A DNA stretch of 64,000 nucleotides from Ridgeia piscesae. Its lineage: Eukaryota > Annelida > Polychaeta > Sabellida > Siboglinidae. The notes beneath the pieces are model-generated. The model did not search any database. It was not told where the DNA came from and saw only the letters and a list, made by a program, of their open reading frames with translations. Within the stretch, counting starts at the first letter, position 1; every line of letters starts with the position of its first letter. Location of the stretch: the NCBI GenBank assembly GCA_025642075.2, contig JAODUO010000073.1, positions 62,001 through 126,000 of the forward strand, read 5' to 3'. Below are positions 23,552 through 32,226 of this stretch, one piece after another. The translations under genes and the position numbers were made by a program.

Positions 23552-24483
23552 CCTAGATCTGTTTATTCCATAAAATTATATATCATTATGCAATTCTGAT
23601 TCTGGCACCTTGTTTAATTATTGTGACACACTATTTAATTCCATTACCACCTGTGGTATCATTCTTCCGTTATGATAACGACTCTGTTAGACTTATATTT
23701 TACACTGAATATATATCATTTGTACCAATCCTTCAGGCTCTGCTCCTTGTGGTCAGTGATGTCCACTACAGAACTATGGTCATTGGAAAGGTCAACATAA
23801 AACTTTGAATTTTGTGAAATGTGTATATTTTATAGATTTTTATAATCAAATAAGTGCTGGTGTCTCTAATATAGCCTTTTTCAGTTGTGCTCTATTCATC
23901 AACAGTCTCAAATATTAAGGGCCAACCAGGCCTGAACAATGTAACATGTTAAAAGTCCGACAATGAATTTGATGGCCCAGTAATATCAGCAATCCACCTT
24001 GTAGCACGTATCAGAACTGTAGACCTGGTACTCTAAGTGTGTCAAGTCAGATTTCAAACGAGTAGCAGACAATTGCAGAGCCTATTGTTTTAATAGAACC
24101 CACGTACTGAATTGATAATAACTAGTGTGTGTGTGTGTATGTGTGTGCTGTGTTTGCTCTAAATAGATTCTGAATCAAGTGTTTTTGTTTGAAAAAGTAC
24201 TGTCTGCTGAAAGCAAGTCTTTGTAGCTTTGCCGTATTCAGCATACACATAATTTTATTTTAATGTCATTTAAAGTGGCATATAAAAAATATGTTGGGTG
24301 ATTTGAATTAATTATGGAACTTAAATTGTAGTAACCATGCTAATGGATGACTGTTATGTTTGCAGTGTGCAAGGCAAGAAGTACTTTGAGTGTCCCCCAA
24401 AGTACGGTGGGTTTGTGAAGCCAAGTCAGGTGACAACAGGCGACTTCCCTGAGCTTGGACTCGATGATCTCGATGAAATGTAA
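5133..24483 (+). CDS. TBCB: Tubulin-folding cofactor B (TBCB), 5'-partial, six coding exons visible
   Basis: Joining 5133-5276, 10285-10378, 10963-11107, 13846-13901, 14381-14453 and 24366-24479, plus the G at 25968, gives 209 codons and TAA. TBCB works with TBCE and TBCA-D in folding and dissociating alpha-tubulin in the cytoplasm and binds microtubule ends. Fragment residues 1-48 are the second half of the ubiquitin-like domain, with KLELVTG and [15 protein letters not shown]. About residues 55-125 form the charged coiled-coil linker ([30 protein letters not shown]). About 125-195 form the CAP-Gly domain, with [13 protein letters not shown], [25 protein letters not shown] and [14 protein letters not shown] blocks. 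The tail is [14 protein letters not shown]; the terminal acidic-aromatic pattern ends in Met rather than the usual Ile. Phases are 0,1,2,1,2,2 and every junction has GT-AG. About 35 N-terminal residues are missing and lie off the left edge. Human TBCB is 244 residues, which fits. Confidence 0.94.
5259..9884. repeat. 46-bp minisatellite, about 100 copies, containing the exon end and 5' splice site
   Basis: The unit starts GAAGACATGAGGATTCAC, which is the coding 3' end of the preceding exon. It continues GTGAGTAGTAGAAAGAGGCA, which is that exon's donor and intron start. Nearly all copies are 46 bp. Variants are GGCAGGTCATGT, GACAGTTCGTGT and GACAGTTCATGT, and ATTCACGTG versus ACTCACGTG. One unit near 6755 is disrupted by a short insertion. 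After about 9390 CACGTG becomes CATGTG in most units. Each intact unit holds a donor-like CAC|GTGAGT and a CACGTG E-box. Confidence 0.97.
9885..10284 (+). other. Unique AT-rich intron sequence before TBCB exon B
   Basis: No repeat or open frame of note. It ends in a T-rich stretch and GCAG acceptor at 10281-10284. Confidence 0.7.
10285..10378 (+). CDS. TBCB: TBCB exon B
   Basis: Acceptor TTTGCAG at 10284; donor G|GTGAGT at 10379. It encodes [31 protein letters not shown] and the first base of the next codon (phase 1). It matches the linker after the ubiquitin-like domain. Confidence 0.93.
10379..10962 (+). other. TBCB intron, unique sequence
   Basis: No repeats, RNA genes or convincing open frames seen. 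It ends in TTGCTGTCAG. Confidence 0.6.
10963..11107 (+). CDS. TBCB: TBCB exon C (coiled-coil linker)
   Basis: Acceptor GCTGTCAG at 10962; donor TCG|GTGAGA at 11108. The first two bases complete Asp. It reads [16 protein letters not shown], then a Glu/Gln/Lys-rich helix, then AIAVGS and two bases of Arg. The charged helix is the expected coiled coil before the CAP-Gly domain. Confidence 0.93.
11325..11476. repeat. Foldback / large inverted repeat (about 70-bp arms)
   Basis: Left arm 11325-11396 and right arm 11404-11476 are reverse complements with a few mismatches, separated by only a few bases. Both arms carry AATAAAGCTTTATTGCC, TTCAACGTGC, CATGATGAATTGGAATGTAG and GTTGACTCATATA. The left arm follows an (ATA)n run. 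It lies in a TBCB intron and looks like a foldback MITE or two head-to-head element ends. Confidence 0.9.
11477..12087. other. Very AT-rich intron stretch
   Basis: Short TATATA runs (11644-11660, 11675-11690, 11718-11731) lie within AT-rich sequence. No genes were seen. Confidence 0.7.
12088..13227. mobile_element. piggyBac-like non-autonomous element (MITE)
   Basis: The left end is TTAACCCATTTTATCC at 12088-12103. The right end at 13212-13227 is its exact reverse complement, GGATAAAATGGGTTAA. TTAA target duplications next to CCC...GGG termini are the hallmark of piggyBac elements. The interior (about 1.13 kb between TTAA sites) has no transposase-like frame, so it would need transposase in trans. 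The right end carries a 36-38-bp subterminal direct duplication (ACGACTAGAATCGTATTCCG, about 13156-13223). Confidence 0.8.
13228..13845 (+). other. TBCB intron, unique sequence
   Basis: Nothing recognised besides the acceptor TTGTAG at 13845. Confidence 0.6.
13846..13901 (+). CDS. TBCB: TBCB exon D (start of CAP-Gly domain)
   Basis: A 56-base exon. Acceptor GTTGTAG at 13845; donor GTAG|GTGAGT at 13902. It reads [19 protein letters not shown] plus one base of Gly. It is the first CAP-Gly strand block. Confidence 0.92.
13902..14380 (+). other. TBCB intron, unique sequence
   Basis: No repeats or RNA genes seen. It ends in CTTGTTGCAG. Confidence 0.6.
14381..14453 (+). CDS. TBCB: TBCB exon E (CAP-Gly core)
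   Basis: Acceptor TTGCAG at 14380; donor CAG|GTAAAT at 14454. It reads [20 protein letters not shown] then KNDG. The GKNDG motif is the signature that binds the EEY/F tail of alpha-tubulin. Confidence 0.94.
14600..14900 (-). mobile_element. SINE copy 1 (degraded), minus orientation
   Basis: It aligns by eye with the better copy at 43345-43610: AAGTTCTTATATAG, GCTCAAAGCACTT, ATCCACCACTGTCTA, CCAGGTACTCATTC and TTGGAGCAATG occur in the same order. A decayed tRNA-like head (AATCCGAAGATGCTAAAGC) sits at the right end. Confidence 0.75.
14901..15974. other. Intron sequence without recognised features
   Basis: Apart from short AT runs nothing stands out. No exon-like frame fits the TBCB phase. Confidence 0.5.
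15975..16049. repeat. (GCGT)n microsatellite
   Basis: About 18 GCGT tetramers preceded by GCATGCATG. Alternating purine-pyrimidine sequence with Z-DNA potential. Confidence 0.97.
16161..18008. repeat. 51-bp minisatellite, about 36 copies
   Basis: The unit is GTTGTGGTTGTATTCAGTTA through TGTGAGTGCC to AATCAGTCACT. The first dozen copies are regular. A decayed patch (about 16755-17060) is followed by a second regular run to about 18008. Because 51 is a multiple of three and the unit lacks stops in some frames, several frames stay open on both strands; none is a plausible protein. Confidence 0.97.
18140..18610. repeat. 30-bp minisatellite, about 14 copies, partly degenerate
   Basis: The unit contains GATAACCAAAGGAGTCATAT then ATCTC(G/A)GCCT. 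The left flank (18160-18300) and the right flank to about 18790 hold decayed copies. It leads directly into the 58-bp array. Confidence 0.9.
18835..20747. repeat. 58-bp minisatellite, about 33 copies
   Basis: The unit is GGTTGGGTGTATCATCTACA, then ATAAAACACTGCGCTGTGAT, then TACACTGATCTCTCCGTA. Variants are CACTG/CAGTG and TTACACTG/TTGCACTG. Every unit carries AATAAA and ends in a pyrimidine-rich CTCTCCGTAG that resembles a splice acceptor, both in the sense orientation of TBCB. Confidence 0.97.
20748..21468. other. Intron sequence without recognised features
   Basis: Unique sequence between arrays. The short open frames here are not supported by codon pattern or motifs. Confidence 0.5.
21469..21570. 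repeat. 33-bp tandem repeat, three copies
   Basis: GGAATGTATTATACAGTTGT followed by AAAGTGTACAATA occurs at 21471, 21504 and 21537. Confidence 0.95.
21652..22865 (+). mobile_element. Degraded LINE, reverse transcriptase end
   Basis: A (TA)n run (21652-21678) abuts a frame from 21679 reading NDLPKDSK, then [11 protein letters not shown], the catalytic YADD block of non-LTR reverse transcriptases. It continues with [10 protein letters not shown] and LGLTLD-like pieces through several frameshifts and stops. A last intact piece at 22289-22573 contains [13 protein letters not shown] and [13 protein letters not shown] terminal non-coding tail follows. It is 5'-truncated and inactive, in the same orientation as TBCB. 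Confidence 0.85.
22896..23045. repeat. (TA)n-rich microsatellite
   Basis: TA runs interrupted by TATACATA and AATA units. Confidence 0.95.
23046..24365. other. Intron sequence with one (CA)n tract
   Basis: A CA microsatellite lies at 23484-23548, entered through CGCACGCG. The rest is unique sequence. The segment ends in GTTTGCAG at 24365, the acceptor of the next exon. Confidence 0.7.
24366..24479 (+). CDS. TBCB: TBCB exon F (end of CAP-Gly, C-terminus)
   Basis: Acceptor TTTGCAG at 24365. It reads [20 protein letters not shown] then [19 protein letters not shown] perfect donor GTAAGT starts at 24480 and overlaps ATG TAA. Read through, the codons are Met-stop (24478-24483); spliced to 25968 they are again Met-stop. 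Confidence 0.93.
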
Positions 24484-24499
24484 GTATAGCTACAGCACA

Positions 24500-24885
24500 T
24501 CCTGAAGACAGGCAGGTCCCCCCTGGGAGGTTGAAGACAGGCGGGCCCCACCCTGGGAGATTGAAGACAGACGGGCCCCTCTGGGAGGTTGAAGACAGGC
24601 GGGTCCGCCCTGGGAGGTTGAAGACAGGCGGGCCCCACCCTGGGAGGTTGAAGACCGGCGGGCCCCCCTGGGAGGTTGAAGACAGGCGGGTCCCCCCTGG
24701 GAGGTTGAAGACAGACGGGCCCCACCCTGGGAGGTTGAAGACAGGCGGGCCCCACCCTGGGAGGTTGAAGACCGGCGGGCCCCCCTGGGAGGTTGAAGAC
24801 AGGCGGGTCCCCCTGGGAGGTTGAAGACAGACGGGGCCCCCCTGGGAGGTTGAAGACAGGCGGGCCCCACCCTGGGAGGCTGGTC
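24500..24885. repeat. 30-bp GC-rich minisatellite, about 12-13 copies
   Basis: Units built on GGTTGAAGACAGGCGGGCCC and CACCCTGGGA, 29-31 bp, starting about 20 bases after the exon F donor. Frames across it on both strands are artefacts. Confidence 0.95.
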
Positions 24886-25967
24886 AGATAATGACAAGGA
24901 AAGCTGCTTCATGTGGCTGATAATGGGACACTGTTAATGGGTGATGGTCGTACATAATTGGGATAATTGAGTCAGTTCACATGGTTCAGGTGCCCACAGT
25001 AGATGAATAATTGTTAGAAACACTATGTCGCCCAAGACATGATCACTCCTACAAACACATCAAGTAGCAGCATTCCAAAATGGAACAGATTATCGGCTGA
25101 TCGTGTAGGTGCTAGTGTTGATATGTTTAAAAATGAAATCAACATATACCTAAGAAGGGCGGGGTACATTTAGATAGATAGGTTGGACTCTCGATAAGCC
25201 AAAGGGCTTCCTTGTCCACCTGCCATCTAGAGTTGATTCTCAAGGTGGCGATCTTGTCTTTTTAAATCTTGTTACAAGTAATGCTTTTTATTTTTTAGAA
25301 GATGATTTGTTGATGGCTGGTGACGTCACCTCAGATGTGATTCTGTTAGGAGGCCGTGTATGGCTGGCTTTGCAATGAACCAGTTTAATAATGAAATGAC
25401 ATCAATGAATATATCAACATTACGCATCATCTTGTTATCACTCCTGTACAATGGCAAACACGGGAAATGGAAATCCAGTGAACGCAGAAACCTGAGTGAA
25501 GCGGCAGTTGTAACTTGACAAAAACTATTCTGGCAGCTAGGAGGGTATAAGGAACGAAGACATACTAGACAGGACAAATGTAACGAGGTGTAGACTTGAT
25601 AGTTAGATAATATTCTTTAACACTGTGTATGATAACGACAAATGATTAATGATCAACAGACACGTGATACATAATACAAGGAGGAAATGTGTAGGATTGG
25701 TAATAAAATGGTGACAAAGACATTGCATAATGCAGGAGGGTTTCTTGCAAGTTGTGTATATTACTAATAGAGGAAAATGTAGGAATAATAATAGTTGGCA
25801 ACAAGTCATTCCACCAATACAATCTATCAACAAAAGTGTCCCAGTTAGGCTGAAATAAGTAAATGTTGATGTATGTCAAATTTTACTCAGAGCGTAAGTT
25901 GTCCAGTGTGTAACCAGTGTGATCATGCTTTGGAAAACGTTTCTGACTTCAAGTGTCACTGTTGCAG
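24886..25967 (+). mobile_element. TBCB last intron with a LINE C-terminal remnant
   Basis: At 25049-25173 a plus-strand frame reads SSSIPKWNRLSADRVGASVD, then MFKNEINIYLRRAGYI and stop. This is the typical C-terminal end of CR1/RTE-like LINE proteins, followed by a tail to about 25270. The remainder is unique. The intron ends GTTGCAG at 25967. Confidence 0.7.
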
Positions 25968-26667
25968 GTAACCAGCAAGAAACAAGACCCCCCCCAAGGA
26001 CGTCAACCACACGTTTACACCTGTGAGACACTGATACAGATCTGTTTGCTTTCATGAATTCTCATGGTTCTTTATGCCAATATCAGTGTATATACCAAGA
26101 GCTAATTTATTTCCCATATATGTCTATTTATACTTTGGTACTGCAATGATTACAGACACATATGGAGCCTTGTCAATATCACTGGCATTCTGTTAAAGAA
26201 TTGTTTGTATTACTGAATTGTTTAACTGCCATAAGTTACAACTGCACACTTTGATTGCTGTTTATGAAGCTGTACTTTGTTTTTTCGTTCCAAAAATTAC
26301 AAGTTAGAATGGGTACTTTGAATGCGTGCTATAAAAACACCTGATAGAAGAATAACCAACCACTGAAGAAGAGTTTCAAGTCACTGCTGTGTTGAACACC
26401 CGTGATACAAGGAACATTAGATCAACGAAATGGTTTGTTCTAGTCCCAAAATGTGCTCCAAGCTTCCAGTGTATGAACAGAAATTAGGCATTCACTTGAT
26501 GGGTGTTCTCGTAAGTTTGTGAAGTCAAGTAGAACATGGGGGTTGACTGTCATAGCGTATCTCAGGGGAAATACATTGCTACAGTGGCACCATCTAGTAA
26601 GTAAACGGTAAAGTAATTTGATACTAATGCTGTATTAAAAAACTGCAAGTTCCATATTATCTATCAG

Positions 26668-26700
<33 letters not shown>

Positions 26701-27060
26701 TTATCGTGATTGTTTCCACCCATAAGTGACATCTTTGAGTTATGTGAAAGAAACGTATCCAACTATAGGAGGATAGTCACTCGTGAAAACCGTAATCTTC
26801 TGAGATATCATTTCCTTTGACGTTGTCTAATTTAATCTTCCCACTAAGATATGTCAGTCGCCTTCGGGTCTAGTCTCGGAATAAAGGTCAAAGGTTAAGG
26901 ACAATCAATATTTTTCAGTACCAACTGATTCTCCGGTGTGAACAAACTGGTGATAGTGTGCATATTAGTATATTATGTTTGCTTATATGTGTTATATTTA
27001 ATAATTTTATATGACACCTTACAGGAGTATATAATAAAATGTTATTATCAAACACATCGT
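25968..27060 (+). other. TBCB: TBCB final exon: stop codon completion and 3' UTR
   Basis: The acceptor TCACTGTTGCAG ends at 25967. The exon starts G-TAA, which with AT from the previous exon gives ATG TAA. The proposed 3' UTR is AT-rich, contains a short (TA)n (26667-26696), and ends near the AATAAA at 27033-27038 followed by a GT-rich stretch (TTTTGTTCGTGCTCG). The polyadenylation site is inferred. Confidence 0.65.
27033..27038 (+). terminator. Candidate polyadenylation signal of TBCB
   Basis: Canonical AATAAA with T/GT-rich sequence about 20 bases downstream. It is the best-placed hexamer after the last exon, though other A-rich hexamers exist. Confidence 0.5.
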
Positions 27061-28012
27061 TTTGTTCGTGCTCGTATCGTATTGGAAGAGTAAAATATCA
27101 GTGCAGTGGTAGGAAATAATATATATTTGCTCCTTGTCTGTAATCATTTGCATTTGAATACATGAATAAATGTGAGTGTGTACATGCTAGCTGAGTGACG
27201 TGGCTGAGACATGCTAGCTGAGTCACGTGGCAAGAAGTGTTCCAAGGACAGATGGTATAGCTGAGAAAGTAGATCATTAGATGTAGCACGTTTCATGGTA
27301 CGCTGGTGGTAGATGACAAGAAATAACAAGACTGTCATTAAGGTTTGACGTCACACACAGACTGATCTTGGCTATGTATTCAATTGAGTGTATGCCGCCA
27401 TTTTGGCTAGGAATTCATATGTTGATCAGTGCATCATACCGAGCATGTGGCTAGAACTAATTAAATGCTTCTAGTCCGTCTTTGTGTTTCACCGTGAGAC
27501 ACTGAGAACCTACAGTCGATTAACTCTAGTAATTCACGTTGCATATAGGCCATGTAACGAAACCTGGCATGCCATTTATTGATTCAAAACACTAATGATA
27601 AACAACTTGATACGTCATATGATGACGTCACGTGACCGATTGATTACAATGGATGACGTTGTTGCGTTCATTAAAATCATCTTGCGTATTTGTAAAGTTA
27701 TATGTTATATTTGCTTCTATCCATAAATGTTGGCAACGATGTAACCTGAAAAGGTACAAATATAAAATAAATGATAGTCTCATTTAAACTTAACTTTGTT
27801 AACATTTGTATATTAGGCCTATAGTCTAGCCTCAATATTTAGGGTAGGGAGGGATTATTTTTCATAAGTATTACTCTCCCGCCATCTTCATTTGAGAAGT
27901 GGTTCGAGCTGCCGGAGGATAGGCTGACGGTGGCTGGGTGGCACTGCGGCAAAACATTCTCAAACAATTTCATTCCGACGGCCGGGCTCTTTCTGCACCC
28001 ATTTTAGATCTG
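27061..28012. other. Intergenic sequence
   Basis: Between the convergent genes. It contains a 28-bp near-duplication (GCTAGCTGAGTGACGTGGC and its variant, 27186-27240). No gene recognised. Confidence 0.5.
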
Positions 28013-28073
28013 CCCCCCCCCCCTCCCCCTCCCATTCACTCCCTCTCCCCCCTCTCTTTATCTCTCTGTCCCT

Positions 28074-28148
<75 letters not shown>
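28013..28148. repeat. (C)n followed by (TC)n microsatellite
   Basis: A C-rich run becomes a pure TC tract of about 70 bp (28078-28147). Confidence 0.97.
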
Positions 28149-28152
<4 letters not shown>

Positions 28153-29040
28153 AAGCTTGTGATTTATATAATAATAGCAGTATGACCTAATCTTAGTGAG
28201 TGGCTGAATATGAAAAGTTTCCAGAACCTGTCAATACGATAGAGGATGCGACGGTCTTTACTACATTGCCGTGGTTTGTGTCGTTTTCTATTAACTTAGA
28301 CAATTAGTTGTTAAGTGTTGTTTCGCTTATAGCTTCGTGTTGCTACGTAGCAGCGATATTAGTGGACTCGGCTGTGATGGATCACCGTCCGAGCACTAGG
28401 CAATAACGGACGGTTTGATGCGATTTTATTGTTCATTTGCGGTTCAACGACATGTGTATGCAGATCAACATAAGGTGAAATCTTAATATTTATGTATTAT
28501 TTATTGCCGCGGTCAAAGATCCACCTTTAGGATCAGGGAGACCAACACACACATGTTGGTGAACCTCACATTGTTGAGACGAACCGCGCGTTATTTTCAC
28601 TTTCTCGTCGCAGTAGTTCACACGCGGGTTCTTTGGAGTGCGGCGTGTTTGCTGTGTGTCAATATTCCAGGTACCAGAACAAACATCATTAAAACATTCC
28701 AGCAGTAATCGAAATGAGACTGGATTCCGCGGAGAATCTAAAACACAAAACGTGAACGCGATGTCCACTACTGGCCCATTGCCCGAGAACGCGACCAATG
28801 CGCTGGTATATTTAGACGCCACCGCGACAAGACGCGGACTTTCTTGGCGAATCGTCTAATATGGCGTCAAGTCGGATTCATTTCAAACTGGATATCGCAG
28901 AAGACGAGCATCTGCAGACAGACGGTTTACGTGGCGATTCAAGGCGTTCGTTCAATCTGTGCGGTGTTCCAAAAATACATTCCATCGACGACGTCCGCTT
29001 GAGAAGGTTATTATTTTCGCTCGTCACTTCATGAAAGGTT
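28149..29040. other. CpG-richer intergenic block
   Basis: Visibly richer in CG dinucleotides than the flanks, especially 28560-29030. It could be a promoter or first exon of an unrecognised gene. No homology seen. Confidence 0.3.
28861..29034 (+). CDS. Small unrecognised ORF (57 codons), doubtful
   Basis: It starts ATGGCGTCAAGTCGG and ends TCATGA. It reads MASSRIHFKLDIAEDEHLQ and continues without low complexity. The Kozak-like ATGG and CpG-rich surroundings make it a candidate first exon; GAGAAG|GTTATT near 29007 could serve as a weak donor. No family is recognised and there is no support from a second exon. Confidence 0.2.
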   Translation: MASSRIHFKLDIAEDEHLQTDGLRGDSRRSFNLCGVPKIHSIDDVRLRRLLFSLVTS

Positions 29041-29622
29041 TCGAATCAGTGTGAGACGTCTTCTTTGGTTGAACGACAACACAATCGATGATTCACCCGG
29101 GCGCTAATTTATGCTATTTTACGGCAACGGTGGAATCACCGGCTGCTACTTCAAATAATAGTATAATACTAATAATAATCTATAATAAATATACCAGAAA
29201 ATAACGCTAACCATAACTAGGCGAAAGCATCGTAAGTTGTTAAAAAGGCAAGTAATTCTGTTATGAACATATTATATCGTGGTCTAGCATGGTCTCTTGA
29301 AACACGTATGCCATCATATACCATGGTAGATTTTTGTATACCATAAAATGGCAGAGGTTCACTGAATGTCATAGTAAACCATGACAAATCATGATGTTTT
29401 GAACTATAACATAGCATAGCTTATCACGATATATCATGCTATATCGTTATACGTTAGACTGGTTTCACATTTAAAAAACACAGATGTAGTCGGCTTGGAA
29501 ACACATCAGCCAAAAAGACGATGCAGTGAACTAACGAAGTGTAAGTGAAATATGTAACCTCTGCCCACGTAACGCTGCATCTGTTGCACCTGAAACATAA
29601 GAATGTACGTTACAGGGCCGTG

Positions 29623-29654
<32 letters not shown>

Positions 29655-29692
29655 CAATATCAGCTGCCGTGTGCAACCGAGAGGTGGTTTCT

Positions 29693-29896
29693 CTCTCATT
29701 TTACTTGCTTCCCAACGGTTCCTATCAGGAAGGTAACACGCACATAACATACGTAGTATAACATGATACTTAATTATATATATGTGTGTGTGTGTGTGTA
29801 ATGTTATACTACGTATACTAAAAGTTAAATGGTATGTGTGTGTTTGTGCGTGTTACCTTCCTAATAGAAACCGTTGGAAAACAAGTAAAATGAGAG
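29693..29896. repeat. Second foldback / inverted repeat
   Basis: Left arm 29693-29764 (CTCTCATTTTACTTG, CAACGGTT, AGGAAGGTAACACGCACA, ACGTAGTATAACAT) is repeated in reverse complement at 29800-29896, with about 35 extra bases in the right arm. The loop holds (TA)n and (GT)n. A TA run (29630-29654) precedes it and a CA run follows it. Confidence 0.85.
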
Positions 29897-29897
29897 T

Positions 29898-29991
<94 letters not shown>

Positions 29992-30232
29992 CACACACAC
30001 ACATATGGTGTGTGTATGTATATATATATATATACATATATATACATATATATACATACACATACATACATATATATATATATATAATTATTATTTTCCG
30101 AAAAGAAGTTGTATTTGTTTATTTTGGGAGAATTTGTTTGAACACCACTACTTGCTTCTGGCAACACGCTACCATATACCACACGCACACGCACACGCAC
30201 ACGCACACGCACACGCACACGCGCACACACAC
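29898..30232. repeat. Compound microsatellites: (CA)n, (TA/CATA)n, (CACACG)n
   Basis: (CA)n 29898-30003 with one slip, TA/CATA mix 30015-30087, unique spacer, then CACACG hexamers 30180-30232. Confidence 0.95.
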
Positions 30233-31033
30233 GAGGACGTACTTGGAGAAAACAGTAAGTGAAACCACTGCTCTCATCAACACAATACGACCGATCCGTT
30301 CCATTAATGGAAAGTCTAATTTTAGCGTGCGACAACTCGCTGTCAAGACAACCTGGCGGCTCAGTTAATGTCTGATGGTTGCATTTAGTCGCCAAGGCGG
30401 TGGAGTATGACGACGATCGGTGTCTTCTACACGTTGGCTTTTGTTGGTACGAAATAGTGGAATATTGTTACCACGAAGAGTCATATTGAAGATTTAAAAA
30501 GGCAATGAGACATTACAGCTGGAGAACATATGAACAAGAAACACCATACGATTAGGATTTAGTGGTATGTGTTGAATATATTAATATGCATTAGTATTTG
30601 CGAACAGTATGAGAACACGCGTTGTGTGTTTTGTCATAATTTGTAACCGAGTACCTGGTATGCACACATCCGAATAATAGCACCAAGGTATATCGTTACG
30701 TAAATGTTTTGTTTATAAAATAAAAACTGTGCTTCTCTCCTTGCTTAGTTTTTTATAGTCTGTTTTTATTTGTATGTATTGTATCCTATGTATTTGCTCT
30801 ATATTGTTTCGGAAAAAATCACTCGATGAAATCGTTGTTCAACAGTTGTACAACAATTGTTCACCATCCGACACCCGTGAAACGATATCGACGTCTGACG
30901 GTGCTCCTCTGGGCGTAGGCTCCTCTGGGCGTAGGCTCCTCTGGGCGTAGTCCAATTTAGATGTACGGCCTTCCTAGGTCTGATTTCTATCAATGGTGTC
31001 AGCTGTACATTTAATAACAATTGTAATTATGTT

Positions 31034-31069
<36 letters not shown>

Positions 31070-32069
31070 TCCCATCGTGGAGAGCCTTCGAATAGTGTTT
31101 ACGACATATGATTCAAATGAACCTGTTTCTGTTTCGAAGATTAGTTCACTCTGAGTTGCTGTAGTTCACGTGTGTGTACGAATTAGTACTTGGCCACATG
31201 GAGAAGTGAACATGTGTAAACGATTAACTTCCAAGCGGTAACTGCATCATGGTTTAATGTTTCCTAGTTATTGTGGCTCCGATAAAACGAATCTCCAACG
31301 AGAATGAAGGGCAAGACGCAACTGTGGCCCGTCCTAAGTAGTAGATACAGCGTTGTAATTATAGCGACTTACCTATTCTATTTATTAAGATACGGGGATA
31401 TTGAATTTGGCAGCCGTTTTGAAAAATGGCCGTCGCCACCATATTCCCTTTTTTTTAATTCCACCTAGTAGAATGTTAAAGCCATATGTATATATTATTT
31501 AAATCAACAGGCAAACTTTCTTGAGTACGAAATGTCTACGGGTCTATAGGGCAGAACCCGGACTGTCTGGGTAAGCACTCAAAGCTGGGGTTTCCGTTTC
31601 GGCTGTTGGTAAGCTGAAAGCCGAGGTTAAACGTACCAGGTGGCGCCACAAGCACATAAAACGTATCTGATGACGACAGGGATTTTCTCTATGGCGTAGC
31701 ACAAGGGAACATTTATCAGATGACGGCATTACTGCATGAATGCAGTGCGTTAACACAGACGTGCCTACAACGTATTGTGCTGACGTCTTCATTAGTTAAT
31801 TGACTTGTTGATCCCCCGATGACCTGTGGTCGTGTGTCTTCTCGCGACTCTCTTCTGCGTCATGGTCGTTTCCTTGCCAGCGTACGAAAAAGCAAATATG
31901 GTTATGAAAGTTACTATATTCAAAATATGTACCCGCAAATATTGTATTTTTAAGGGAAACAGAAATAATATCTTGTCGGGCCTATTCATCATAACATACC
32001 GTTTGCACTGCAATGAAAATAACCGTAGAATAATCGTAGAATACGGCGCTTGAAAAAACCAGTATAGGA
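30233..32069. other. Intergenic sequence
   Basis: Contains a 17-bp triplication (GGCTCCTCTGGGCGTAG, 30900-30950) and a (TA)n tract at 31035-31066. No gene recognised on either strand; the 3' UTR of the minus-strand channel gene could extend into its right part. Confidence 0.5.
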
Positions 32070-32146
32070 CATTATTCCGCCACGTTATAATTCCTACGTA
32101 AACATTATTCCGCCACGTTGTAATTCCTACGTAAACATTATTCGGA

Positions 32147-32215
<69 letters not shown>

Positions 32216-32226
32216 ATATATATAAA
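32070..32226. repeat. 33-bp satellite (two to three units) joined to (TA)n
   Basis: Units CATTATTCCGCCACGTTATA then ATTCCTACGTAAA run into CATTATTCGGACAC, and a (TA)n tract starts directly after (32149-32223). The reverse complement of the whole module recurs at 62816-63118. Confidence 0.95.

Noticed and set aside
28490..28822. Minus-strand 110-codon ORF in the CpG-rich block
   Set aside because: No family likeness; opposite-strand frames in the same block are also open.
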